NCBI GenBank assembly: GCA_009377575.1
Contig: WHTU01000007.1
Span: 16,375 to 80,374, forward strand
Origin: Nitrososphaeraceae archaeon
GTDB taxonomy: Archaea; Thermoproteota; Nitrososphaeria; Nitrososphaerales; Nitrososphaeraceae
Length of the DNA: 64,000 nt
Reading direction: 5' to 3'
Positions 37,979 to 47,296 of this stretch are shown here, piece by piece. The notes under the pieces are model-generated. The model searched no databases. It was not told the origin of the DNA and saw nothing but the letters and a program-made list of their open reading frames with translations. Position numbers and translations under genes: made by a program. Positions within the stretch are counted from its first letter, which is position 1, and each line of letters opens with the position of its first letter.

Positions 37979-39340
37979 TCAAAAATACTTCCTTGGATCG
38001 GCTATTTTTCCTTCAATTGCAGATGCTGTTACTGTTGCAGGTGATGCAAGATATACTTTAGATGACAGTGCACCCATTCTGCCAACAAAATTCCTTGAGG
38101 ATGAAGATAAACAGATCTCATTTTCTCCTAACGCACCAAGATGAGTACCAACACATGCGCCACATGTAGCATTGGTAAACACAGCTCCTGACTGTAGATA
38201 AGTCTCTACATAGCCGCGCTTAATAGCATCTTCGTATACTTTGACAGATGCAGGAGTAACTATGCATCGTGTATTTTTGTGAACTTTTCTGCCCTTTAAT
38301 ATGCGTGCTGCAATCTCAAGATCTTCTATTCTGCCGTTTGTAGAGGAACCTATAAACGCTTGATCAATTTCCATATTTGATAACTCTTCAACTGAATGTA
38401 CATTGTCAATATTATCCGGACCTGAAACTTTCGGTTCAATCTTGTTACATTCAATCTCAAATTCATCTTCGTACTTGGCAGAAGCACCTGCTTGTATTTT
38501 GATACTTTTCAGATCATTATTTGTTCTTGCATTCTCTTCTAGATATTTAGTTGTGACCTCATCATTGGGAAATACAGATATTTTAGCACCGCATTCCATT
38601 GAAGCATTGCTAATACATGCTCTAGAATCCATAGTAAATTCTTTCCGGATATTTTCATTTGAAAATTTCCATTCTAGCGCCTTATAGTTTGCACCATCTT
38701 CGCCTACCTTTCCAATATAATCTAAAATTAGGTCTCGTGCAAACACTCCTTTCCCAAAAATCCCTGATAAATTAATCTTTATAGTATCTGGTACTTTCAA
38801 CCATAATTGACCTGTTGCCCAGACAGCAGCTGTTTCTGTACTTCCAATTCCAGTAGCAAATGCAGACAGACATCCGGCTTGACAGGTATGTGAATCCGCT
38901 CCCAATATCATCATACCAGGAACAGCAAGATATTCGAGAATGTATTGATGCGAGATTGAGCCCTCAACTAAAAGGCAGTTGTGTTTAGAGACAAAATCTC
39001 TCATCATAGCATGTAAATTGGCCACTTTCTCATCTGCTGCTGGAAATGTATGATCTATAACTAACAAAACTTTTGAAGGATCGTAGAGCTTGTTGATACC
39101 CATTTCTGTAAAGGAACGTATAGCCAAAGGGCCCGTACTATCTTGTGCCATAGCGAGATCTACACTCACAATTACGATATCACCGGGCATGGACACTGAT
39201 TTTGTTTCGACATTCTTTATGCTTATCAGCTTTTCAGCAATGGTGAGTGAATTATCATTAAGAATTGTTTTGGCATGAGATGTGTCCTGACTTTGATGCT
39301 GCTGTTGTCGTTGTAGTGAAGCACTTGTCATGTTTTGCAT
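37979..39340 (-). CDS. leuC: 3-isopropylmalate dehydratase large subunit family
   Basis: 453 residues, aconitase superfamily. GADSHTCQAGCLSAFATGIG, IGSSTNGRIEDL and NATCGACVG provide the three cysteines of the [4Fe-4S] cluster and the substrate Ser/Arg. The Gln-rich first 20 residues are a low-complexity extension; a later ATG is possible. It forms a heterodimer with LeuD in the cytoplasm for leucine biosynthesis. The gene is the first of the leuCD operon. Confidence 0.88.
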   Translation of the reverse strand: MQNMTSASLQRQQQHQSQDTSHAKTILNDNSLTIAEKLISIKNVETKSVSMPGDIVIVSVDLAMAQDSTGPLAIRSFTEMGINKLYDPSKVLLVIDHTFPAADEKVANLHAMMRDFVSKHNCLLVEGSISHQYILEYLAVPGMMILGADSHTCQAGCLSAFATGIGSTETAAVWATGQLWLKVPDTIKINLSGIFGKGVFARDLILDYIGKVGEDGANYKALEWKFSNENIRKEFTMDSRACISNASMECGAKISVFPNDEVTTKYLEENARTNNDLKSIKIQAGASAKYEDEFEIECNKIEPKVSGPDNIDNVHSVEELSNMEIDQAFIGSSTNGRIEDLEIAARILKGRKVHKNTRCIVTPASVKVYEDAIKRGYVETYLQSGAVFTNATCGACVGTHLGALGENEICLSSSSRNFVGRMGALSSKVYLASPATVTASAIEGKIADPRKYF

Positions 39341-39705
39341 TTAATACACTTTTGGTAGTTCAAATCTATTTATTTCACAACCTATAGAGAGAAAATTTAC
39401 TATCCTTATATTTCCTGTTGAAATTTTATCCCCGATAACTATTTCCTGCATATCATATCAATAGGTAATTATTACTAATAAATTTCGTCCTTGATCCATT
39501 CTACTTCTAATAGAGTTCGGTCATAATGGAAATAAATTTTATCGTTTATGGCGTCTATTTAGTAACATATATTGTCTAAATTTAATCCTTAAAGGATCTT
39601 GAGAAACAGGTATTGATAGCTGATAGTACTCCCAAAATTACAGATTAAATAATGGTCTTCTTTCCATGTTGATGTTCTTCTGACTAATATTAGGAGCTAC
39701 AAGCG
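39341..39705. other. Promoter side of leuC, no gene seen
   Basis: AT-rich native sequence. A minus-strand continuation of the M50 protease was looked for here and not found. Confidence 0.4.
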
Positions 39706-39730
39706 TTTCGCCCTGAGCCTATCGAAGGGT
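39706..39730. repeat. REP-like palindromic motif at the edge of foreign DNA
   Basis: TTTCGCCCTGAGCCTATCGA followed by AGGGT resembles the CCCTGAGCCTGTCGAAGGG intergenic palindrome common in Chloroflexi and some proteobacteria. It lies directly before the GC-rich hydrolase gene and is unlike the rest of the window. Confidence 0.5.
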
Positions 39731-39774
39731 GGATGGATGGTTTTTTAGCGACCTAGTAGAAGAGGAACTAAACC

Positions 39775-40602
39775 ATGCCCTTTGTCTCTGTTCGTGACCT
39801 TCGCATGTACTATGAAGTCCGTGGCAGCGGTCCTCGCTTGCTCTTCATCAGCGGCACAGGGGAAGACTTGCGCCGCTCTCCCAATGCCTTTGACTCACCG
39901 CTCCCCCAGCACTTCACCGTGCTGTCCTACGATCAGCGTGGGCTTGGCCAAAGCGACAAGCCCGACATTCCCTACACCACGGCTGACTACGCCGCCGATG
40001 CCGATGGCCTCCTGAGCGCCGTTGGCTGGGATCGGTGTATGGTCATGTGGGTATCGTTTGGTGGCATGGTCGCTCAGGAGTTCGCTCTGCGCTATCCGCA
40101 GCGAGAGGAACGACTGGTGCTGGCCTGTACCAGTAGTGGCGGTGTGGGCGGAGCGTCCTACCCGCTGCATGAACTCACCGGCTTGTCGCCGACAGAGTGG
40201 ACACGCCGGGTGGTGGAACTCGGTGACTTGCGGCGGGATGCCGCCTGGCAGGCCGCGCATCCACAAGAATTCCAGGTCTTGGCGGATGAGACGCTGGCGG
40301 GCCTGAAGGTTGGTGCCAACGAACCCGGTATCTCAGTCGGGGCGCGGCGGCAGCTCGAAGCGCGCCAGGCGCACGACACATACGAGCGACTTCCCTCCTT
40401 GCGGATGCCGGTCTTCATCTGTGGCGGGCGCTACGACGGCATCGCGCTGGTGGATAATCAACACGCGATGCAGCGGCAGATTCCGAGCGCTCAGCTTGAG
40501 CTGTTTGAAGGCGGCCATCTCTTCTTAATCCAGGACCGACGGGCGTTCGAGCGTATTAGTGCCTTTCTGCGAGGAGCCCTGGATTCTGCCCAACTACCAT
40601 AA
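39775..40602 (+). CDS. Alpha/beta hydrolase of bacterial origin
   Basis: 275 residues. The fold is clear: ISGTGEDLRRSPN oxyanion strand, SYDQRGLGQSDKPD, nucleophile elbow VSFGGMVAQE (Ser of GxSxG-like S-F-G-G), acid in GGRYDGIALV and His in EGGHLFLIQD. It resembles 3-oxoadipate enol-lactonase-like hydrolases. Its GC content and G/C-ending codons are far above every neighbour, marking recent transfer. The last six codons (DSAQLP) and the stop come from native DNA of the disrupted M50 gene read in antisense, so the C-terminus is chimeric. Confidence 0.85.
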   Translation: MPFVSVRDLRMYYEVRGSGPRLLFISGTGEDLRRSPNAFDSPLPQHFTVLSYDQRGLGQSDKPDIPYTTADYAADADGLLSAVGWDRCMVMWVSFGGMVAQEFALRYPQREERLVLACTSSGGVGGASYPLHELTGLSPTEWTRRVVELGDLRRDAAWQAAHPQEFQVLADETLAGLKVGANEPGISVGARRQLEARQAHDTYERLPSLRMPVFICGGRYDGIALVDNQHAMQRQIPSAQLELFEGGHLFLIQDRRAFERISAFLRGALDSAQLP

Positions 40603-40850
40603 TATTGAGCTAGAAATTTATGGGCTAATTCATGCACTAGAAAAGCGCTACCAAATATAGCTAGAAACTGCAAAGAAATGAAACGATAACCACTTAATGA
40701 AAGACCCACTCCAGTACCCAATATGGTCGCTATTGAGAGATGAATTAATTCTGTTCGAGAAGATTTTATTGTCAATACTCTTGCGAAAGTTTTGAAGAAA
40801 GAGGAAGATCCTTTTAGGCCATAATTTTGAGAATTATTACCAACTAACAT
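40578..40850 (-). pseudogene. M50 (site-2-protease-like) metallopeptidase, truncated
   Basis: ATG 40850 opens a membrane protein with KSSRTELIHLSIATILGTGV and ISLQFLAIFGSAFLVHELAH, ending in the zinc motif HELAHKF and the family-typical YYGSWAE. Archaeal relatives continue with WAEFR and several helices. Here homology stops after WAE at about 40581, where the GC-rich hydrolase DNA begins. The remaining two thirds of the gene were not found on the other side of the foreign segment. Confidence 0.75.
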
Positions 40851-41239
40851 ATTCCTCCCTTTCTCATTAAATGCATCTAAGAATGGACATGATTGATTAA
40901 TAGGATTTCTATGAATATTGCAGAATGATTGCTGGCATTAATTATATTTAAACGGAATATTCTCCGCCTGACCACATATATAGCATGAATACTTAACTTT
41001 AACTTTTTTCTCCTAGTTTGGTGCAATATCATGGGGTGCTGATATGGTATGTTTACCATTTGTTAAAAATCTGTCCTTTAATGAGATGAAATGATGTGTG
41101 CGTGTGTTTTCTGCAAATAATATCCTTTGGTATTGTTCGATTAGCTCTAAATTTAGAACCTTGTGCTTCATAAGGAGTTAGAAAAAATGGGCGAAAAGGT
41201 AGAAGCAGTGATCGTTACGGAATCGGAGATATCGGCGTA
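40851..41239. other. Intergenic region, no confident gene
   Basis: Promoter region of the M50 gene. A 17-codon frame at 41188 (MGEKVEAVIVTESEISA) overlaps the next small gene by TAATG and is too short to call. Confidence 0.35.
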
Positions 41240-41383
41240 ATGGCATCAAAGACAACATACAAATGCTTTGCATGTGAGAAGAATGGTCACATCGTGCATG
41301 TCTTCCTCGATGGATGAGATGAACACGGTCGTACCAAATACTTGAATGAGGATGGAACAAAAGCATTATCATCAAGCGCGTAG
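41240..41383 (+). pseudogene. Small zinc-binding protein interrupted by TGA
   Basis: ATG 41240 gives MASKTTYKCFACEKNGHIVH and VFLDG, then TGA at 41315-41317. The frame continues DEHGRTKYLNEDGTKALSSS to TAG 41381. CFAC plus the nearby histidines look like a zinc knuckle, and the part after the stop reads as the natural continuation. The intact form would have about 47 residues. Family not recognised. Confidence 0.4.
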
Positions 41384-41531
41384 CTCAAGCGCAGAGGAAG
41401 TAGTACATCAAGGAACACAACAACAACAGCCAGATGTTTTACTACAGCTCAAGCTACTTCATCAGAAATTTGACAGAATTACGGAATTACTAACCGAAGT
41501 GATTCAGCAAAATAAAGAGCAGAAGAAATGA
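41346..41531 (+). CDS. Small coiled-coil protein
   Basis: 61 residues; a Gln-rich linker then a helix LLQLKLLHQKFDRITELLTE. It overlaps the 3' end of the broken zinc gene and the first codon of the DUF4242 gene (ATGA overlap), suggesting one transcript. Family not recognised. Confidence 0.4.
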   Translation: MRMEQKHYHQARSSSAEEVVHQGTQQQQPDVLLQLKLLHQKFDRITELLTEVIQQNKEQKK

Positions 41532-41778
41532 CAGAAATGAATAAGCACATTCATTCATTAGGTCGATACAGCGAAGCTGATTTAAAGAGGTCTCAACAGG
41601 AATCTAGAGATGAGTATGGAGTTAAAGTCCTAAATATTTTTATCATATGGAATCTGGAATGATGTTTTGCTTGCTTGAGGCACCTGATAGAGATGTTATA
41701 GAGAAACATCACTCTAAGCTTGGATTACAGTGTAATTGGATAACTCAAGTGAAGATGACTACAGATTTTGATGCCTAG
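41528..41778 (+). pseudogene. DUF4242 protein with frameshift in a T5 run
   Basis: ATG 41528 gives HSLGRYSEADLKRSQQESRD and EYGVKVLNIF. The frame is lost in five T's at 41637-41641. The next frame continues HMESGMMFCLLEAPDRDVIE, KHHSKLGLQCNWITQVKMTT, the DUF4242 C-terminus, to TAG 41776. Adding one T restores a roughly 83-residue protein. DUF4242 members are small ferredoxin-fold proteins linked to nickel binding. Confidence 0.65.
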
Positions 41779-41911
41779 CACAAGTTTCATTTAATATAGC
41801 CAGCTTTAGTATAATCGTCAAGGCCTTTTACTTCCAGTCGTCGAGAGGAGAAGCCTCCGTGTGTAGTGATCATGTACTAGATGGCTTTAGTAAAAGAAAG
41901 AAAATAAGAAT

Positions 41912-41919
41912 GAGGAGGT
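41912..41919 (+). promoter_or_regulatory. Strong Shine-Dalgarno before the aldo/keto reductase
   Basis: GAGGAGGT ends 12 bases before ATG 41932 and is the strongest ribosome-binding site noted in the window. Confidence 0.6.
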
Positions 41920-41931
41920 TACTAAATAGTT

Positions 41932-43023
41932 ATGAGATACAAACTCTTCGGGAAAAGTGGATTACGAGTCTCTGAGCTGTGTTTAGGAGCAATGACATTT
42001 GGACAAGATTGGGGTTCTATGTTAGCTGGAGCTCCCAAAGAAAGTGCCAAGAAAATATTTGACTCTTTTGTGAATACAGGAGGCAATTTTATTGATACTG
42101 CAAATATATATCAAAATGGAACTAGTGAAAAATATGTTGGTGAATTTATTGCAACTGATCGGAAGAAATTTGTTCTAGCTACAAAGTACACTATGTCAAC
42201 AGATCCTGATGATCCCAATGCATCTGGAAGCCACCGTAAGAATCTAGTTCAATCTGTTGATGCAAGTCTTAAACGGTTAAACACATCATACATCGATCTA
42301 TTGTGGATCCATGTATGGGATCTTATGACTCCTATTGAGGAAGTTATGAGAGCATTAGACGATTTGATAAGATCTGGAAAAATCCTTTATGTAGGTATAT
42401 CTGATACTCCTGCTTGGATTGTTTCACAAGCAAATAGTATAGCAGATCTACGAAGTTGGTCGCCATTCATAGGGATTCAGATAATGTATAGTCTTATTGA
42501 AAGGACTCCTGAAAGAGAATTATTGCCTATGGCACATGCCTTGGATATCGGTGTAACGGCATGGTCTCCTTTGGGCGCAGGAGTTCTTTCAGGAAAGTAT
42601 AACAAACAATCTGTTAGTAATGATGATAAAGGCAAACTACAAAATAGATTAGATGTTGTTGGAAATCCAATGACGGCTATTTTTTTAAATGAAAGAAACT
42701 TTTCTATAGCAAAGGAAGTCCAGGAAATAGCACGAGAAATAGATAGGACTGCATCACAAGTCGCATTGAACTGGGTAAGGCAGCAAAATAAACAAAATAA
42801 AGGAGTTATAATACCTATTATAGGAGCTAAAACTGAAGCTCAAATAAGTGACAATCTAGGTTGTCTAGATTTTGAATTAACACCAGGTCAGTTGAAAAGG
42901 TTAGACGACAAAACTAAGATTCAGTTAGGATTTCCTCACGACTTTATGTCTAAAGATAACCTGACATTCTTATTTGGAAAATCCTTTTCACTAATAGACA
43001 ATCACAGAATAATAGGTCTCTGA
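41932..43023 (+). CDS. Aldo/keto reductase
   Basis: 363 residues, one TIM barrel. The catalytic tetrad is visible: Asp and Tyr in FIDTANIYQNGTSE, Lys in KKFVLATKYT and His in IDLLWIHVWD. The NADPH site appears in the C-terminal VIIPIIGAKTEAQISDNLGC. It resembles the YajO/AKR11-12 group. It would reduce aldehydes or ketones with NADPH in the cytoplasm; substrate unknown. Single gene. Confidence 0.9.
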   Translation: MRYKLFGKSGLRVSELCLGAMTFGQDWGSMLAGAPKESAKKIFDSFVNTGGNFIDTANIYQNGTSEKYVGEFIATDRKKFVLATKYTMSTDPDDPNASGSHRKNLVQSVDASLKRLNTSYIDLLWIHVWDLMTPIEEVMRALDDLIRSGKILYVGISDTPAWIVSQANSIADLRSWSPFIGIQIMYSLIERTPERELLPMAHALDIGVTAWSPLGAGVLSGKYNKQSVSNDDKGKLQNRLDVVGNPMTAIFLNERNFSIAKEVQEIAREIDRTASQVALNWVRQQNKQNKGVIIPIIGAKTEAQISDNLGCLDFELTPGQLKRLDDKTKIQLGFPHDFMSKDNLTFLFGKSFSLIDNHRIIGL

Positions 43024-43385
43024 ACTATTTTTCTTGTCGTACATATCTTCATGAGTTATAGTTTCAAACGAATTTGGGATAATATCTCTAACGAGATGAT
43101 TGTTGTGTGTCGATGGTTGTCTGATACATTCGTCTCTATTTTCATGGACGAGATATATTTTGCTATGATGAGAGTACTTTTTGTTTAGATATTTTTAGAT
43201 GTTATGAATAGTAAGACTCTAGTCCTTCGATTGCTAACTCCTATCTTTTGTTAAATAAAGGCCCATAAAGGCTCATAAGTTTATTATGGTCATTACTAGG
43301 ATTATTATCATCATATTCTCAGATTCATATTTGATTCGTTTCTGTGAACGCTTCAACTAAAGCATTATGAAAAGGCGTTATATAA
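43024..43385. other. Intergenic region, no gene seen
   Basis: No convincing frame on either strand. Confidence 0.4.
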
Positions 43386-43553
43386 TGTAGTATTCCACGC
43401 GTCCAAGGAGCCACATTTGCCACATTTGACTACTTGATATTGGATGATATACCAAGTTATTGTGATACCGTATCAAGTATCTATGACGGCAATAACAGGA
43501 TTTATCTATCTTGGAGAGATCTTTTTAATATAGACGGGACTATCAAGGTATAA
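43386..43553 (+). pseudogene. Fragment resembling sialidase-like propeller repeats
   Basis: A start-less frame reads ATFDYLILDDIPSYCDTVSS, IYDGNNRIYLSWRDLFNIDG, TIKV. The GNNxxYLSWRD element resembles repeats in thaumarchaeal sialidase-like exported proteins. Only one repeat is left. Confidence 0.25.
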
Positions 43554-43889
43554 ATCGTAAAAATAGCCGTATCCGAGTACGAAATCGCTGATAACAATTT
43601 GATAACACATTTAATGGTTGATAACCATACCCAGGGACTAGAAAAGTATCCCTTCAAGTGCATTATCCGTTCATGACAGTTTAAATGTTTGACTGTATAC
43701 CAGCGATATAATCAGTGTCCATTCCGTTACTGGAACTGCAAACATTGTTATCATTTGCTACCATATGGTTTCTAAGTATTATTCATTGGTTTCCAACTAG
43801 TTTCATATGATTGTGTCTGTTTTGACTGTTACCAAAACCAAGCTCAGATTGCATTGGAGTGGTAGAAGAAAAAATAAATTTATAGGTGT
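43554..43889. other. Intergenic region, no gene seen
   Basis: Spacer downstream of the dienelactone hydrolase; nothing recognisable. Confidence 0.4.
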
Positions 43890-44891
43890 TTAAGGAAGCG
43901 AAGGTGATGAAGATGATGCTCCTGTACTGTTCTTTAGAAATGCTAGCGTCTTTTGCCATGCATCTGCAGTTTGTTCGGGAGCATAGTTATCCCCTGATGG
44001 GTTAGCAAAGGCATGTCCAACTCCTTCGTAAATATAGATTTCATTAGGAATTCCAATGGAGTCTAGTGCTGCTTTAAAACTTGTTACATTCTCAACAGGG
44101 ATTGAATCATCTTGATCACCAAAGATTCCCAGAACAGGCCACTTTATCTTGGAGAGTTCCTGAGGATCAGTCACTAATCTTCCGTAGTAAATCACCGTTG
44201 AAGCTAGTGGATAATTTGGCTCGGTATTTAATGCTAATTGCAATGATTGTTGACCACCAAAACACCATCCAAGTGAAGAAATCATAGATGCATTAACATT
44301 CTTTAAAGAGGCAAGATATCTAACAGCAGCACGGAGATTTGCGATGGCCTCAGCCGGATTATCCCTTACAGCTCCAGATAATGGACCCGCCTCTTCCTGA
44401 TTTGATGCGACTTGACCATTAAACAAGTCCACAGCAAGAACAACGTATCCTTCCTTTGCTAGAGTATCTGCCATCAGTTTTATATGTTCATTCAGACCTC
44501 TATTCTCGTGAATCATCACCACTGCTGGCAACTTGGTGGTGTTTGGCTGCAAAGCTGATGAGATTGACGACGACGGTGTAGATGACTGGTTTGTGTTTGA
44601 AGTGTTGCTAGTCGTAGGATAGACAAGATATCCTGATGCATTGCCATAATAGTTGACTGTTTGGTTTTCCAATGCCTGGTCGCTATCTCCCCATGGAGAC
44701 ATAGAGTTAGATGACGAGTTCACGGTGGCATTAGATACGACTGTGTTATTATTAGAAATCATTGATGCGTTTGTCTCTTGGGCAAAGGCTGGGATGGTGG
44801 AATAAAATTGAGTCAATAGTGCATACGAAAAAATCGATGCTACTATCCACAAACTAAGAGTACTCAAGTTCTTTTCTCGATCTTTATACAC
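43890..44891 (-). CDS. Exported dienelactone hydrolase family protein
   Basis: 333 residues. Signal segment about 12-38 (TLSLWIVASIFSYALLTQFY, then AFAQ). After a long Asn/Ser/Thr linker (to about 110) comes the DLH domain: VVMIHENRGLNEHIKLMADT, nucleophile elbow SLGWCFGGQQS with Cys, acid in FGDQDDSIP and His in EGVGHAFANP. DLH enzymes open lactone rings or hydrolyse esters. Secretion of this family is common in soil thaumarchaea; substrate unknown. Confidence 0.85.
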   Translation of the reverse strand: MYKDREKNLSTLSLWIVASIFSYALLTQFYSTIPAFAQETNASMISNNNTVVSNATVNSSSNSMSPWGDSDQALENQTVNYYGNASGYLVYPTTSNTSNTNQSSTPSSSISSALQPNTTKLPAVVMIHENRGLNEHIKLMADTLAKEGYVVLAVDLFNGQVASNQEEAGPLSGAVRDNPAEAIANLRAAVRYLASLKNVNASMISSLGWCFGGQQSLQLALNTEPNYPLASTVIYYGRLVTDPQELSKIKWPVLGIFGDQDDSIPVENVTSFKAALDSIGIPNEIYIYEGVGHAFANPSGDNYAPEQTADAWQKTLAFLKNSTGASSSSPSLP

Positions 44892-45295
44892 ACTATTCTA
44901 TTTGAATGATATGCTCAACGTACAAGCTTGCTTCTTATTCCATATTGGTACCAGCACAAAAAGCACCATTAATAGAATTAAGGAAACTAATACATACACT
45001 CATTTCACAAATATATATATGAATACCCGTCTTCTGTAACTAAATTGATCACGACTAGGATTTTGAATCTCGATTGATAATCGATACACAGCTTTCGGGA
45101 AAGGGAGGTTTGTACAGGGTGATGAGATCTGGATTAGTTCATGAAATATTCATGAAGGCAAATTCTACTGTTAATATTGGAGGTGCAAGTCCGGTCAGCT
45201 GGGGCATAGTATGACACGTCAAAAAAGCCCTCGCCTTCTTTCGCAGATGCAGCCAGCTCAGACTCATTCATTTGATTGATGAACTTAGCTATAAC
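44892..45295. other. Intergenic region, promoter of the DLH gene
   Basis: No gene seen. Confidence 0.4.
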
Positions 45296-45409
45296 CTATC
45301 CAAATAGCTGCGACAGCTTCTTTAATACTTTCATATCTCTGCTAATAGTAGATTGGTCTACTTTCAGCTGTTGAGCTATTTCTGTTTCCGTCATTGATTG
45401 TGCAAGCAT
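45296..45409 (-). pseudogene. HTH protein fragment
   Basis: ATG 45409 gives MLAQSMTETEIAQQLKVDQS, TISRDMKVLKKLSQLFG and stops at TAG 45296. The frame upstream (RDRRRRVA) ends in TAA directly before the ATG, and the frame after the TAG continues VIAKFINQMNESELAA. The core is a clear helix-turn-helix of the type found in thaumarchaeal mobile-element regulators. It is flanked by two in-frame stops and so is decayed. Confidence 0.5.
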
Positions 45410-45759
45410 TTAAGCTACCCGTCTTCTACGATCTCTCCTTTTATGTATTTCCTATTTGAAGAACCCTTTCATGGCATGAGAAATGGGATTTGTTATGTTA
45501 CTTATTCTCTCCGTATTTATGACGTAATGGGTCGCTCACTTTAATTTCATCTAAGCGATAAACAGAATAGCAATTCAAACGTTCATGATGCTGATTTTTT
45601 AAACTAAAGTGGCTCTAATTAATGATGCTCATCTGGTGACGGACCAAAGTTGTTCAAGCCTAAAAAATATGTTGGTGAGTTGATACCGCTGTATTACTCA
45701 TTGACGTTCCAATGCACATCGATCCCAGTTGGCACACGTAGCGGACGAACTCAGAACTA
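45410..45759. other. Decayed region, no assignable gene
   Basis: It probably holds the eroded 5' part of the MDR gene that follows, but no recognisable frame remains. Confidence 0.3.
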
Positions 45760-45958
45760 ATGGAACAATACAGTGTCAAAGCCCTTTTTCGATTTACACA
45801 AGTCAATAGAGATTGGTTAACGAAGTTGGCTCAATTGGTAGACGAAAATAATGTTAGAGTATTCATAGAAAAAGACATTTCAGTTAGATGAAACGGCCAA
45901 AGCACTTGATTATCAAAAGGACGTACATCCAAGAGGCAAGGTCGTGCTAACATTATGA
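45760..45958 (+). pseudogene. MDR/zinc-binding dehydrogenase C-terminal remnant
   Basis: From ATG 45760 the frame reads MEQYSVKALFRFTQVNRDWL, TKLAQLVDENNVRVFIEKDI and stops at TGA 45889. A shifted frame continues DETAKALDYQKDVHPRGKVV to TGA 45956. Together they make the C-terminus of a quinone-oxidoreductase-like medium-chain dehydrogenase. The nucleotide-binding and catalytic parts are missing. Confidence 0.6.
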
Positions 45959-46279
45959 AAGATGCTATTTTTATGATATCGTATCCTCAAGAATCTCACG
46001 TTTTAAACCTCTTCTCACATCTCGCATTCATATATCTAGGTATGTAATTCCTATGGATAACCATACGCTTATCCCAGCTGGCTGGCTAAGTAACCTAAAC
46101 TAAGTGTAATTGGCCAAGACAACGAATGCAATACAAAATGACAATATATAATGACAGTAACAATGAGTTTCAGAACAGAATCATAATCTTTTTAATCTTA
46201 AATGAACTGAATTAGGTAATAATGGGGTAGAGGGATGCTAGCAACGAGACTAGTATAACTTGCTGATAATTCTATATAT
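45959..46279. other. Intergenic region upstream of the editing protein
   Basis: No gene seen. Confidence 0.4.
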
Positions 46280-47296
46280 GTGCAAACACCTCATAAAGTC
46301 AGGATTAAAACATACATGCAAGAATCTCTCGAATTTCCTTTTGCGCGTGCACACACAGCAGAACATGCGTTTGTGGGAGCGCTTCAGAATTTAGCAGGCC
46401 AAACATTGAGCGTAGTGAAAGTAGAACACCGTGAGAAGAACAATACTGCATTTATCAAAACAGTTCTTAAAATGGATCTTGAATTAATTTTGCAAGCTCA
46501 AGAAAATGTAAATCAACTTATAAAAACAGGAAGAAGTGTCATGTCGTATACTTTTTCATCACTAGATGAAGCAAAAAAGCAGTTCCCGTCACTACGAGCA
46601 AACGAAGAACGCATAATTGGACCTCAGCAAGTGACAGTAATTGAGATAGAAAACCATGATCTTGCGGCCTGTGCTAGAGATCATGTAACTAATCTTACTG
46701 AGTGTGACTTCTTTTTAGTGACCGGAGTATCAAATAGCGGTAACATAACTGAAATAGACTTTTCCGTAGGACTCCAAGCTAGGGAAGTTGCCACGCGCGC
46801 ATTACAGAAGTTACTAAACATCTGTAACGCAACAGGTGCCAATATTAACAGTGTTGAGAATACTGTAAAAAAGATTAAGAACCAGAATGACAAGTTATTG
46901 GGAGATTTAAAGAATTATAGTAGAAAGAGTCTCGATAGTTTACAACCATACACCGTCGATAGCAATAAAGCAACCTTATTCTACGGTATCTTCAATGACT
47001 TGATTGATTCAGAAATCCTAGCATTTGCAGATAAGAGGATAGCTAATAGTAATGCTATCGTAATTATCGCTAACGCGCTCAATGATGACGGTAATAATAA
47101 TCCTGTATCCGAACCTACCGCAACAATTGTCGTTGCGGCAAACGAATCATTAAAAGCCATTGATTGTAATAAAATAGTTAAGGAAATAGCCGGCAGAGGT
47201 GGGGGAAAGTCTCATTTTGCTACTGGTTTGATCAAAAAGGACGAGATGGCGGATATTGTTAGTACTATTATCGCTTTAGTTAAGAAGAAGCTATGA
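46280..47296 (+). CDS. Stand-alone alanyl-tRNA editing protein with DHHA1 domain
   Basis: 338 residues from GTG 46280. The editing-site zinc ligands are present: H25 and H29 in ARAHTAEH, C131 and H135 in CARDH. The C-terminus ends with the DHHA1 signature GRGGGKSHFATG. This is the arrangement of AlaX-long proteins, which hydrolyse Ser or Gly mischarged on tRNA-Ala. The N-terminal domain is shorter than in AlaRS and no aminoacylation domain is present. It overlaps by 17 bp the convergent regulator gene. Confidence 0.75.
   Translation: MQTPHKVRIKTYMQESLEFPFARAHTAEHAFVGALQNLAGQTLSVVKVEHREKNNTAFIKTVLKMDLELILQAQENVNQLIKTGRSVMSYTFSSLDEAKKQFPSLRANEERIIGPQQVTVIEIENHDLAACARDHVTNLTECDFFLVTGVSNSGNITEIDFSVGLQAREVATRALQKLLNICNATGANINSVENTVKKIKNQNDKLLGDLKNYSRKSLDSLQPYTVDSNKATLFYGIFNDLIDSEILAFADKRIANSNAIVIIANALNDDGNNNPVSEPTATIVVAANESLKAIDCNKIVKEIAGRGGGKSHFATGLIKKDEMADIVSTIIALVKKKL

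Noticed and set aside
39782-40528. Several long overlapping frames inside the GC-rich hydrolase
   Set aside because: High GC lowers stop density in all frames; only the 275-residue hydrolase frame has a fold and active-site motifs.
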